From contig JACBWW010000004.1 of the NCBI GenBank assembly GCA_020086605.1, forward strand, positions 25,417,605 to 25,481,604: a stretch of DNA of 64,000 nucleotides. The letters are read 5' to 3'. The translations under genes were made by a program, and so were the position numbers. Positions 14,211-25,415 of the stretch are shown here, in pieces (the first letter of the stretch is position 1; each line of letters begins with the position of its first letter). The notes beneath the pieces were generated by a model that saw nothing but the letters and a program-made list of their open reading frames with translations, was not told where the DNA came from and did not search any database. This DNA is from Lanius collurio (Eukaryota > Chordata > Aves > Passeriformes > Laniidae).

Positions 14211-14271
14211 AGGAAGGAAGGAAGGAAGGAAGGAAGGAAGGAAGGAAGGAAGGAAGGAAGGAAGGAAGGAA
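14164..14271 (+). repeat. Compound microsatellite (GGCA)11(GGAA)16
   Basis: Eleven uninterrupted GGCA units (14164-14207) switch without a break to sixteen uninterrupted GGAA units (14208-14271). All units are exact by my count. On the opposite strand one frame reads as alternating PSFL and PACL peptide repeats, which is a by-product and not a gene. The purine-rich strand could adopt unusual structure, and the tract should be highly length-variable between individuals. Confidence 0.98.
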
Positions 14272-16916
14272 TATGTAGTGCAACTGTCTTCTACTGTTTT
14301 CAACATGTAATTGTATGAAGGAAAATGTTAATAGTATGCAATTTTATTGTGTTGCAGACTTCTGCCTCAGTTCTCATCAGGCATGGATTGTAATATGTCA
14401 CTGGCTAACTCAACTAATCTGCTGTCGCTTTTAAAAGTTCACAAGTGATAGCATTTTCCTCTGAGTCTTCCTCTCGCTCGTTATGGGCTGACTTACTTTG
14501 CCATGTACATTTGTATGTCTTCCTATTGGACAGAATTCTGTAAATTGATGATGACCCCAGAAGAGTTTGGTGCATAGTAAGCAAAGAAAGCTGAAACGCA
14601 ATTGGGTTTAGTGTTGGTATATACTGAGAAGGAATAAATAACTTGTAAATAAATCTAAATAGCATGAATTTTTCAAGAGGTGCATGCAATAGAGCTCTGT
14701 GTGTAGTTGTATAAATAGTTAAGAAGAGAGAAGGCAGAAAGGGGAAGTAGATTTCTTTGCTCATACCCAGTCATGCACTTACTTCACCTAATAGTGAATG
14801 TAACACTTAACTACAGATATTCATGGTCTCCTAGAGTCTCTGGAATGGTCTCCAACTTTCACCATGTGAAAACATCTCTTCTGAGAGACTGGATATTTTG
14901 CAGGTGATACGTAAGACTTGTGTATCTCAGGATGCACTCCTTTCTGAATAACAGCTAAATCCCGAATTATTTTCAAATATGAAGTGGGGCAGGACCGGTT
15001 TGAGTTGAACAGACACCGGGTATATGAATCAACTGAGAGACAAGCTGAGGAGCTTCAGGCATTAAAAATAAGTGTGTGCCAGGCACAAATAAAGTTTGGC
15101 AGCAGATTCCAAAGGGAGTGGGAATATTCAAAGTCACAGGAGGTGTTTGCCTTCCTTCTGAGTGGGCATCAGGTGCTACGGTAATGGGCAGCAGACATAC
15201 CACTTCCTTTTTCATCTCTTCCCTGCTTAATACAGATAGGTCACTTACATTTTGAGAGACAATAAATTTAAGTACAGCATCACACATAAAATGCTTCTGC
15301 CTGTCAATTATGGGCAATAGTGTGTTTGGTAGTTAACTGCTAAGCAGCATTGTGTGGAGATACTCAGTATGATTTACTGTGCGGTCTTCTAATTCTCTGA
15401 TCTGGGAAGTTGGAAGCACAGATGAGCTGTCCTCCATTTTTTAATTCATCTGTTACATTGTTTGTTTTATTGCATATTTGTGTATAAGGATTTGAAGATA
15501 CAGAATTGTCCAATAATTCATTCAAAATGTCTTGAGATAGCTTTTATGCTGGCTCCAAGATTTATGCTCAGCAAATACTAAACATGCAGGTATATAGTAC
15601 CTTTATTTATCAACATTTCTGCTATCAAAATTTCCTGAGCAACTTTTCTGATTAGTTTGGTTCTTTTTTACAATAATTACTAAACAAAAATATAATGTTG
15701 TAAGAGCAGTTCTGCCTCCTTGGTTAAATGCACTTTTGGCATATCCTGTCATTCTGGTGCACACTGACACCAGATAAACAGCTGCACAGAAAGAAAGGAT
15801 TGCTACAAACTGTGAGACACTCACAAATTATTCAGATATCATCTTGCACTGGCCTTAGGATAGCCTGTTAATTCCAGCCCTCAAAATATACAAGTATTAA
15901 TCACCTAGTGGCAACTTGAGTTGACCAGCACTTGTGGCTGCCTGGACTTCAATCTAACAGTACTCAAAAGCTTTTCTCATGTTTTCTGTCACCCAGGATA
16001 AGAGGCAGTTTGCAGCCAAGCATTCCTTTGGGAAGGCTGCTGTGAGTTTAACAGAATGTTTGAAATAACCTCAGTAACTCCTCTCAACACTGATCCACAG
16101 CTTCAAATGTGCAGAATCAAACAATAGTGGCCTTACATCAACAGTCTCTGGAGAGTGAACTAATGGCGTAAGGTTTTCTAAGGGAAACTGAGTAACAAGC
16201 AAGTACCTCAAGAAGCAACATTCCTTGCCTGGATTTAATCAGAAAGTGATGCTTTCAGTAACAATATATGGAATAGTTCTGCAGTGCAAGCAACCATCTC
16301 TGTTCCTTGTTTATTTGAAGAATACCACCATTCTTGCAATGTCTTAACTGGGAAATACAAGTAGCACAATTTAAAATAGAAGCAGCACTGCTTTAGTAAA
16401 CTAGTCCTTAAATTACATATTATAGGATTGGAAGAGTGTTGCTGTTTTGAGCAAGAACACATGAATGGACTTGGAAAACAGTGGACAGTAAAACAATGTG
16501 CTAACCCTGAATTATGAAAGACAAGTACGCTGATGGCACACCTAATATAGAATAGAATATTAGACTTTCTCTGCCAGAATGGAAATTTTGAAGCTTCTGA
16601 AAAAGAAGGTGAAGAAATTTTTTCTTGCCTGTTGGATTTTGGGAATTTTTGGTTGAACTTCTTTTGTTTAGTTATGTCCCTCATACACAGGGTGCCTGAA
16701 GTCATTTTGCCCTGTGTTGAAACAGTTAACTGGTGCAGAATCTTTGTATTTCCCAGAATATTGCATTTATCTCCAAACTACCAAATAATGTACCTGGAAC
16801 ACCATCTATTATCTCTTTTAGCCAGATACTGGAACTATCTTCCTATTGCAGCCAAAATGCATTGTTTTCCAAGATGCATACCCAGGTGATCCCCACTAGA
16901 AGCAGAAAAAGGCACC
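14272..16916. other. Intronic sequence, no gene seen
   Basis: Unique AT-rich sequence between the microsatellite and the third long CR1 piece. Minus-strand open frames of 116 codons (14414-14764), 114 codons (14973-15317) and 156 codons (16235-16705) are the longest here. None shows a domain, splice-site framing or compositional bias of a gene, and I treat them as chance frames. Confidence 0.5.
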
Positions 16917-17159
16917 AGTGTGCACTCGCAGCCTAGAAGGCCAAGTACCTTGTGGACTGCATTAAAGGGTGCTGAGGCAGTGGAACGGGTTGCCAAGAGA
17001 GATTGTGGAGGCCCCATCCCTGAGAGTGTTCAGTTTGGATGGGGCCCTGGAGTGGAGCAACCTGATCGCAGTGGGTGTCACCCCTGCCTGCAGCAGGGGC
17101 CGTAGAACCAGGTGATCTTTAAGGTCCCTTCCAACCCAAACCATTCTATGGTTCTGTGA
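16917..17159 (+). mobile_element. CR1 LINE, internally deleted copy
   Basis: A short CR1 piece in sense orientation. It starts with CACTCGCAGCCTAGAAGGCC (typical of the late reverse-transcriptase ORF region). It then jumps at about 16950-16970 to the far 3' UTR (GGAACGGGTTGCCAAGAGAG, AGGTCCCTTCCAACCCAAAC) and ends in CCATTCTATGGTTCTGTGAA, the 3' terminal repeat. Roughly 350-400 bases that both longer copies in this window have between those landmarks are missing. Confidence 0.9.
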
Positions 17160-20100
17160 AAAAATTGTAGCCATTATTTCCGTGAAACAATTCAGCAGTA
17201 TAAGGGTTAAAAATCTCTTTGGGAAAATGTTGGTGTGAGTATCATGTTAATTTTCAGTACATCAGCCCAATCCTGCAGTGCAGGCACAGGGTCACCTTGT
17301 AATGTGTCTTTAGAGCACAAAACCTTGTTATCTGATGTACAAAGAAAGCATCTACCTGATTTTTGAACATGCTGCGACTGAAAGAAAAAAATGTTGTACC
17401 TTAAGTACACACAATCACTTGAGAGTTGAGCGTCTGGAATACTGCTAATAAACAACAACAACAACAACAAGTTATATTTTAGGAGTTGTTAGGACATGAA
17501 CCAACAGAGATTGAGAAATTCAAAGTTCACTGAAGGCTCTCTCCTCTTAATGACAAGCTGCCTTGAAGCTAGTATGTGTTTTCTTTCTCACTCACTGCAT
17601 CAGTCTTCACTTAGAAAGCCTTGATCCTTGTAAATCACTGTAACCTTAATGTTATTTAATCATAGTTTTTAAAAGTTAATTTCCATGAGAACTGTATTTT
17701 AAAAAAAAGCCTAACTTGTCATTGAGGATTATAAAAATCCTTTATTTGCCTGGAGAACAGTACTCAGATCTGAATGAATAAGTGTAAGTGAAGAATGTGT
17801 TTCGACAGTTTGTTTATTAAAAATTTATTATGCAGCTAAAAGTTATATTGTATTTATAATATTTTAATGACAGTGACTGCACAGTTTCTGGTGCAGTCTA
17901 CTAATATGCATTTAAAACTGTGCTATGGAAAATTCTAAAATATTTTAAATGTTCCCTTATGTCCACATAAATATCACTAGATTTGTTTTTATTTCTCAAA
18001 ACACCAAAAGCAATTAAATCATAAGCTTAATGAAATGCTGCTATTTGATTGAAGCTTTAACAATCTCATTGCAGAGTGAAAAGACAACTACAATAAAAAA
18101 AAAGCTCATTAAGATTTAATCACATGAGTGAGGTGTAATTGTAGAGACAGAGGCCTGATAGTTTCCATCCACCTTTTTTTTCACCTGACAACTCTAAATT
18201 CCATATTAACTGCATATAATATCAGTTTCTGGCATTCATGGAAATGCCTACCTTTCTCTTTTGAGTCAAAACCTTGGAAATGAGACTCTCACAAAATATT
18301 AGTAGACTTTGATTTTTTCCTTGTCTTCAGTAAAAATAAGGCCTCCCCCAACTACTGTGGTAACATCAAAGCTTAAAGCAGATTAGGTTTTACTTGCTTA
18401 ATTTTACCTTAAGCAGCATGAACTGGATACTTGGAACCTTCAGACATATTATGCTGCTAATGTCTGTGTGTGAGGCATGATGTAGTACTTGTTCAGGCCA
18501 TGGACAAGTTTCCTATTATCTTTTAAAATATGTGATCAGAACTTGTTAAACTTTCTTGAGCCAAATTTGCAAGTGAAATTATTTATTTTTTGCATTTGCT
18601 ACTGTAGGAAGTCAGTGTTAAGTGGCTCAAAAATATTGCAGCCTTGTGGATTACAGGTTAACAATTAGATCTTTAAAGCAAAAGTTATCATTCAGTTACT
18701 TGATTTTTCTAAGTACTGGATTTTTTATTCCTTTCTTTCAACCAGATTTGGTGAAGTCAAAGTAATAAGGTGGGGTGTGTGTGTCACTGGATGACAAAAT
18801 TGTGTGGAGGATTTGGAAACTGACAGAAATAATAAAACCCCACCGTTATCTTTAAATTGCATTCAGAGTTTTTAAAATGAAGTGTCTTCATGCACAAGTA
18901 CCTTTATTTGATTTTTAAACTCTGTGTAAATGAACGGTAGAAAAAAATACCCTTGTTATAAACTTTTCTGAATTAGGACTGTAGTAGCTGTTTAAGTGGA
19001 AAGTTTCTTGCTAATTGAAGTACATTTCTGAGCAGTGGCTCTTAAATGTTTGCCAAGATGTATAATGCTGTGTCATCAGCAATAGTAAACTAGTCTAGAC
19101 ATAAGGAAGTTGGCTGACTGATGCCAACTCACCTTACTCGAAAATGTGGTCTGTAGTTGTTGCCTACTGGCCTAGCTCTGCCAATTTCTAAGTGTCTTCT
19201 GCTGACACAAATGAGACTTCTACAAATACACTAAAATAAAGCTGAGTGTCCTTAAACAGTGAGTTTCATGTATTATGTATGATTATGGAGGGGGTTAATT
19301 GTTTTATCTTCAAGGTTTATTAGTACTACAAGTACTAAAACCTGTTTGCTCACAACTGTGATTCTGATGAATGACGTTAAATTGACTTAGAATGTAATAA
19401 TTTATTTGTGAACTTTTGTAATTCCTCTTTGCCAGAAAATAAATAGTGATGTACAAATGGTAATGCTCTGGTTTCATGCTAATGCTTCATATTTAAAAAG
19501 AAAAACAAGGAGACAAAGCCACCTTTTTAGCTGGCATTGAAATGTGAGGGACCAGAATGCAGTCCTTAAAAGACACATTCAGGTGTGACCTTCATAATGA
19601 AAATCACCAACTTTCATTAAATGAATACCTGACTGAATACATTTGATAAAATATTTGTTTAAATGCATGCATGTTAGAAATAATAATTCATATGCCAGAA
19701 TTTTATTATGGGAGTCTTTTGGAATTCAAATTATTTACATTATGCTGAGATGCATATAGCACATCTGTAACAAATAGACTAAGAATAAATTAAGCTTAAG
19801 TTTTATTTAGGTAAAAACAATTCCAAATTGTTTTACATTTCTGTTCAGTATCAAGCAGTGTGTTAAAAATGCATTTTTTCATATAACCACATGCAAGCCT
19901 TTGTGATGGTGAAAAAATCACCTCACAACAGCCACATGTCTAGGCAAATCCTTAGAAGCTGGTATGGACCTCACACAGACATTCCAGAGGAAAAGACATT
20001 ACTAGAAAATGGTTTCTCTTGAAGTGAAGTAGAATGTGTCAGCCTACTAGGCCACTTTGATAAATAAATAAAAGTCTTTTCTTATTCTAGCACAAAACTG

Positions 20101-23100
20101 GTTCAACTGGAGGGCAAGTTAAACTCAGATGCATATTTTACTTAGTTGTTTTCATTACCTTTTTTTTAAGTGATCCCTTAGTTTGTTGTTGTGGAGGGTT
20201 TTTTCTTAAGACAGAGAACAATTTGGCTTTGGGTTAACTGAATTTTGCCTTCTGACTTTACAGTATATCTCTGTGAAACTCCTTCCCAAGACAAAACTCG
20301 GTGTCCCGGGATTATTAGTGTAATACTTTTAGCCATGGGTTTCTTTCAAGATTTGTGTGATTAAATAAATGCAAGAGTTCCTCTGAACAACCTGAAATTA
20401 GTGCAAACCTGACTTACTTAGAGCAAACCGTATTGTCATGTGTTTTATCTAAAGAACTTGTTGAGACTGCAACTATATTTAACTATACACAAACAGTATT
20501 TTTCTATCTCAAATGCTTCAGTTGATTCTTTGAAAGACACCATCTGCTGCCTTTAGTACTTCAGACTAAGTTTAGTTGTCTATATCAAGCCTAAATTAGG
20601 CCTAAAGTAATCCATGAGCTTTTGCTGCTTTCGTCTTGCCATGCCTGTCTGCCTCCGTTTTGGCACTTCTGGTACTCATACCCCAAGTGCAGCTGAGTTG
20701 GCTTTGGCTGCCTTGTAGTCACAGCTTCTAATGTCAGCACTGGACAATTGCTAAACTGGGATTTATATAATGGTAGCTACCTATTTATTGGTTGATTTTT
20801 AAGTAAACTGATGCAACCTGTGTGGACAATTTTTACTTGCTATGTTTATTATGTCCTGAAGGAACCTTGCCTCTATATTTCCTGTTTATTCTATCTTCAT
20901 GGAATTAACCAAAGCTTAGTTACTTGGATTTCTTTTCAGCTTTAAAAAGAAACCCCTGATAAAAGTAAATTTCTAAAAGCAGTACTTTCACTGGAATAGC
21001 TAAACCTACAGTTTTGTATAACTTTTGGACACATTCCTTCACACCTAAGAACTAAAGATGGGAGAAGAAATACAAGCAAATTTTCAGGGATTTATACAAT
21101 TTTTCTCAGAAAGAAGAAAATCCATAGGAGTCCAATAGTTTGTAACAGTCTCTGGTTGATTTTCAGTTTGACTAAACTTTCTCCAGTGTGTCTTTCATAT
21201 GAAATAAGATAACCTGTCTTATCTTGTATCTATATAGTTTTGGAACTGATTGGTACATTCAAAGTTTTTCTGTGCTCCTCAGAGCTTCTGAATGCATCCC
21301 CTTTCCATAGCAATACCAAGTAAGGTATTGCTCTCTCAGTTTAGGTCATTCTCGTGAGTAAACCACTCTCAGTCACTTACTTGTTCAAAGTTACACCTGA
21401 TACAAGAAGTCAGTTTGTAGCTCTACTTTGTAATTCGCAGCACTGACTTCCATTCCTCAGGGTGTCATATCTCCACTTGGGAAGGAATCAAATTAAAAAG
21501 TATGGTTCTTACTTCTAGGTTACATTTCCCTACCTCATCCCCTTGTACAAAAAGGTTAAGTGTCTTTTCAAATTAAGGCAGCAGTAATTAACCAATGGCA
21601 TTGTTTGTGGTTTGCCAACTCTGGGCATTAATGAGAGAGAAATTAGCACTTAGCAGCAGGAGTTCCTGATAGTCAGTGGCAAATGCTTAATGGGCCAACA
21701 AGTTAATTTTAGTCTTAAGTGCTGCACTTAAGTGTTTTTAAACAAAAGTATGGCATGGGTTTTTATGTTATCATACACATGAGCTTTGTGATATAGACCT
21801 ATAATAGAACAAATGGCACAATAGAGTTGAAAAAGTGCAACCTAAACAGCACAGGGCAAACAGTTTTGCTGTAACACCACAGTCAGAAGCAGGATTGATG
21901 GATGTTTTCATGCTAAAGATGTACTTGCTCCTGCCATTAACAGTCTGCAGATGTTCTTGTCTATAATTTTATTATCAAATTTGGTATTTCTGAGCATAAT
22001 TTTTAAGCACCTCAGAAATTATGCTTGAGCTGAGGTGATTTGCTCACAAGACATAAATTAGCCTTTTGAGGTAGCTTGAAATGGTAATTTTATTTAAAAT
22101 GACAGTTTCAAAAAATAACTAAACAAATTACTTAAGCACAGTGCCACATGCCTTTCATGGTGGATGGGGGATTCAGACTGCCACACAGCAAAATGAGCCC
22201 TTCAAAACTTGGGTAAGCAGCTGCTCATTAGCATCAGGATTTTACCTGGCACATGTGCTCGTAATGAGTAACTACTTGCATATATTTCATACCTTCTGCC
22301 TTGCACAAAATAGCCCATTAGAATTGTAAGGTCTGCTCCCTATCTTCTGGGAATTTTTGGTTTTAAAATAATCTTGGTTAGTACGTAAGTACATCCCCAC
22401 CCCATTACCCATTTCTGTATTTGCTTGATGTGGGAACAGATACATAGTCTGTGAAGTGACAAAAGTAGGAGCCCCTCCTGGATCAGCAAACTGCTGTCTC
22501 ACCAGAGGCTGTGAGCATCGGTCCTTGGCCTCACTTGCCTTGGCCTCTCACTCCTGCTGGGGTCTCCAGGCTTGTGGGTACAGTGAGGTTCTGCACGTTT
22601 TGGCCCCACAGGAGCTTCAGCAAAGGACATTGGAAAGAAGTCCATAGAAGCTGAAGTTATTGGCCAGCCAAACAAAACATAGGAATTGGGTATAGGCAGC
22701 ATTTCTTTCATATTAGCCACTTTTTAGTCTGTGCTGTATTTACTGCCAAATGTGTTAGGAAATGTTACCTAGTACAACCAGATGTGTCAGAGATTTAACC
22801 TTTCAGCTTTCGACTATCACCTTTCAGTTGCAAAAAGCGTATTTGTCAGTGTGGCCTCAGCCATGCTGAGGGGTAATTTACTCTGCCACTGAACTGTGGC
22901 CACTTGGAGGTTGAAGAGTAGTAGCCATAGACCGAAATGTTACAATGCTCTGCAGCAATTTCAGGCAAAAGAGTACCATATCTAATTGAAACTGCAGGAG
23001 GAAGCCACAGGGGTTTCTTCTTCCTTTGATGCCTATTCCATTACACGAGCACATCAAATAGAGTTTTCCCTGCATTGTTGGAAAGAAACCACCCTCACGA

Positions 23101-24199
23101 AGCCAGTCTGGCACTACCCATGGCTTTGAGTGCTTGTATTGTCTGCTCAGTGGACATTTAGGTTACCGTGTCTCCCCCTGCTCATATTTATTATAATTAA
23201 ACATTAACAAAAATTGGCTACCATATTGGTTCAATCCTGAGTACAACTCTGCATATAAACCATTACATGACATTCTCTTGAACTTTTTCTTGTACAGACG
23301 GTACCTAACAGCTCATCCTGCACTGTTGGTTTTGGCAAGTTCACTACAGCATATAATAAATCAAGGAAAGAAAAAGCTTTTTGGCCTAATGTTGTACAGA
23401 CTGCTGTAATGTTAGACTACAGAAAGCAGTTCTGTTTTTAGACATCCTTTTACTAACCCAACATTCATAATTTATGATTCCACTGTAAAATTCCTGCAAC
23501 ACTACACCAGAAGTAGTGCTGCCCTTTAATTAAGTGCTCTCAGTAGGAAAAACGTGAAACTGATGTGCAAAACATATCGCAGTACACAGTGATTGATAGT
23601 GATTACTTCTTTATGAACCCAGCCTGAAGGTCTGAACTTCCTGATGGGTAAAATAGTCCATGGGGCTACTTCCTGAGATTGCCTAGTGGGGATCAGTCAG
23701 AGTTAGCAATATCTAAGGAATTCCTGAGGCACATTTCAGAGACATTAGAGCACAAACTTTCTGTTTCTTCTGAATTGTTCTTTATGTTAATAATTACCTG
23801 AATAATAGCTCATTGTAGAGATTTTATTTTGAGGATTCATTGTCACCTTCATGATATTATAATTCAAATGAACTGGGATGTGTGTAAACCCTCGTGTTTT
23901 TAATGTCTGCATACACAAATCTAAAAGAGCAGAGTGCATGGCAAAAGAGGTTTCTCTATATGTCACAGTTACTGAATGTTATTTAGTATTTAATATATAG
24001 GTATTTTTTACCGAGATGTGCAGAGTATTCAAAAGACAAAACCTAAAACTCTGATGTAGATTCTTTGAGTCTCTAAATAGCATTCTTATTCATGGAATCA
24101 TTGATCAGTTGCACATTCAAAATTTGAAAATTAAATAGAGGTCAAATACTCCCTCCAATTTTGCAGTGAAATTACCAGATTTATGTTGGAATCACGGAG
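17160..24199. other. Intronic sequence, mostly unique
   Basis: About 7 kb of AT-rich sequence leading up to the final CDIN1 exon. It holds an (AAC)6 tract at 17451-17470. At 21993-22037 two short inverted repeats interlock. Long stretches (17.7-22.1 kb) have hardly any open frame. A GC-richer patch at 22.45-22.65 kb carries chance frames on both strands. No exon, RNA gene or CR1 was recognised. In particular I did not find the preceding CDIN1 exon, whose product should carry the catalytic residues of the nuclease fold. Confidence 0.5.
17451..17470 (+). repeat. (AAC)6 microsatellite
   Basis: Six exact AAC units followed by AA. A short simple repeat with no other meaning that I can see. Confidence 0.95.
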
Positions 24200-24261
24200 G
24201 TGGGAAATTAAAATTCCCCTAACATAGTTACATAAGTTCATTTTTCCTTTTTGTTTGATAG
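24200..24261 (+). promoter_or_regulatory. CDIN1: 3' splice site of the final CDIN1 exon
   Basis: A pyrimidine-rich tract (TTCATTTTTCCTTTTTGTTT) ends in GATAG directly before the exon. A CCTAACA sequence at 24218-24224 is a good branch-point match, with the candidate branch adenosine at 24222, 40 bases from the exon. The intron phase inferred from the exon (one base completing an arginine codon) agrees with the position of the AG. Confidence 0.85.
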
Positions 24262-24397
24262 ATTTGGCCCTGGATTAGTCATCTACTGGTATGGATTTAT
24301 TGAAGAGCTGGACTGCCATCGTGAACGTGGTATCCTGCTAAAAGACTGCTTCCCTACTGACATTGTGACTCTGCGACACAGCATGGCTCAGCGCTGA
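24262..24397 (+). CDS. CDIN1: CDIN1 (C15orf41), last coding exon
   Basis: CDIN1 is the codanin-1-interacting nuclease. It belongs to the PD-(D/E)XK nuclease-like fold and binds codanin-1 (CDAN1), and mutations cause congenital dyserythropoietic anaemia type I in people. This exon starts after a strong splice acceptor. Its first base completes a split codon (phase consistent with the Asn-Arg before Phe-Gly-Pro-Gly in the human protein), followed by 44 codons and TGA at 24395-24397. The peptide contains [18 protein letters not shown], then [18 protein letters not shown], which I recognise as the CDIN1 C terminus. Compared with my memory of the human protein, it ends HSMAQR where human ends HSIA, two residues longer. 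This part forms the last strands and helix of the nuclease domain; the acidic and lysine catalytic residues are encoded upstream, outside this window. Identification is by recognition only, without alignment. Confidence 0.92.
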
Positions 24398-25415
24398 TGT
24401 TGGGAGGAAGAGGTAAATCCGGAAGCAATTTTACTTTCCTGCAGTGTAAACTAATGGCAGCATCTGCCCTGAACTTCAGCTGAACTCCTGCTGCCCGCCC
24501 TTATGCTACTGCTGCTTTACACAAACATATCAAGAGTTTCTGTTTTGCTTCAGACCTCTGTTGTGATCGGCCAAAAAAGACACAACCCACTCATTATCAG
24601 CAGTTCTGTCTCTGTCAAACAGCTAGTTTCGAGATACTCATAATCTTTCTTCCTTCCGGATGGCTTCTTCAAGCATTCTAAACAAAGACAAAAATGCAGA
24701 GGCTGAAAGGTGGAGCTTTCATTTCTTACCCCTGTTACAGAGTCACCTATAAAATTAAGTGCTTTTTATGAATTCAATATGTGCTAGTGATGTGACTAAA
24801 ACGCCTACAGTGATGTGGAGATTTGGTAAAGACTGTTGTTTTGAGGCTTAAAACAATATAATGCAAAGCTGGTAAAGCCCAAGTGGTAAGAGAGGACCGT
24901 GGCTGTTTCAGTAAACACCCAGATTTTGAGATAATAATTGGTGCATGTGTTTTGTCACTATCTGGTTGTTAAAATCAACAATGTAATCCCAAGTTAACAG
25001 TTAAAAAAATAGCTAGGGGATTTTGAGAGGGGGTGAAAGTAAAGAACACAGGTTTTATTTTATGTATATAAGCCTGTAAAGTTTGGGGTTGTTTTGGGGG
25101 GGTTTAATATGCATTTTAGTGACTCAAAAATAACTTGTATTTTGTCTTTTTCCCTCCCTCACCCCCAAGGAAGCTATACCTAGGAATTTTTCTCTTAACT
25201 CATATGGGAAGGAATCTGTCTTGACCCCTCTAGGCAGAAAATTTCTGGCACACTGAAGTCCAAAAAAACAATGTGCAGGAGCTCTCTATGTGAGTTATTT
25301 CTAAAGGAGTTTACCATCCTGGTGTTCAAGAAGGGGAATTAAAAAAAAAAAGATAAAACAGTGTTTCACTGTGGATTGGTTCCATAAGACAAATAAAGCA
25401 CACAAATGGACAGAA
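24398..25415 (+). other. CDIN1: Likely CDIN1 3' UTR
   Basis: Sequence after the stop with no continuing frame. The first usable poly(A) signals are ATTAAA at 25339-25344 and AATAAA at 25392-25397, followed within about 30 bases by a T/G-rich stretch (CCTGTGTAGTTGTTTTCTTT). This would give a 3' UTR of about 1 kb. A GAGGTAAAT at about 24410-24418 looks like a 5' splice site, so the transcript could instead splice on from here. The end is inferred, not observed. Confidence 0.5.
25392..25397 (+). terminator. CDIN1: Candidate CDIN1 poly(A) signal AATAAA
   Basis: Canonical AATAAA about 1 kb after the stop codon, with a T/G-rich element 25-45 bases downstream and a weaker ATTAAA about 50 bases upstream. 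AATAAA also occurs often by chance in this AT-rich DNA, which limits certainty. Confidence 0.4.

Noticed and set aside
14124..14306. Minus-strand frame with PSFL/PACL peptide repeats
   Set aside because: It is the translation of the GGCA/GGAA microsatellite.
16235..16705. 156-codon minus-strand open frame
   Set aside because: No domain, no splice-site framing, AT-rich composition like the surroundings, and an opposite-strand frame overlaps it; expected by chance.
1..24261. Penultimate CDIN1 exon
   Set aside because: I looked for sequence encoding the segment just before the FGPG motif and found no convincing match. The last intron seems to span the whole left part.
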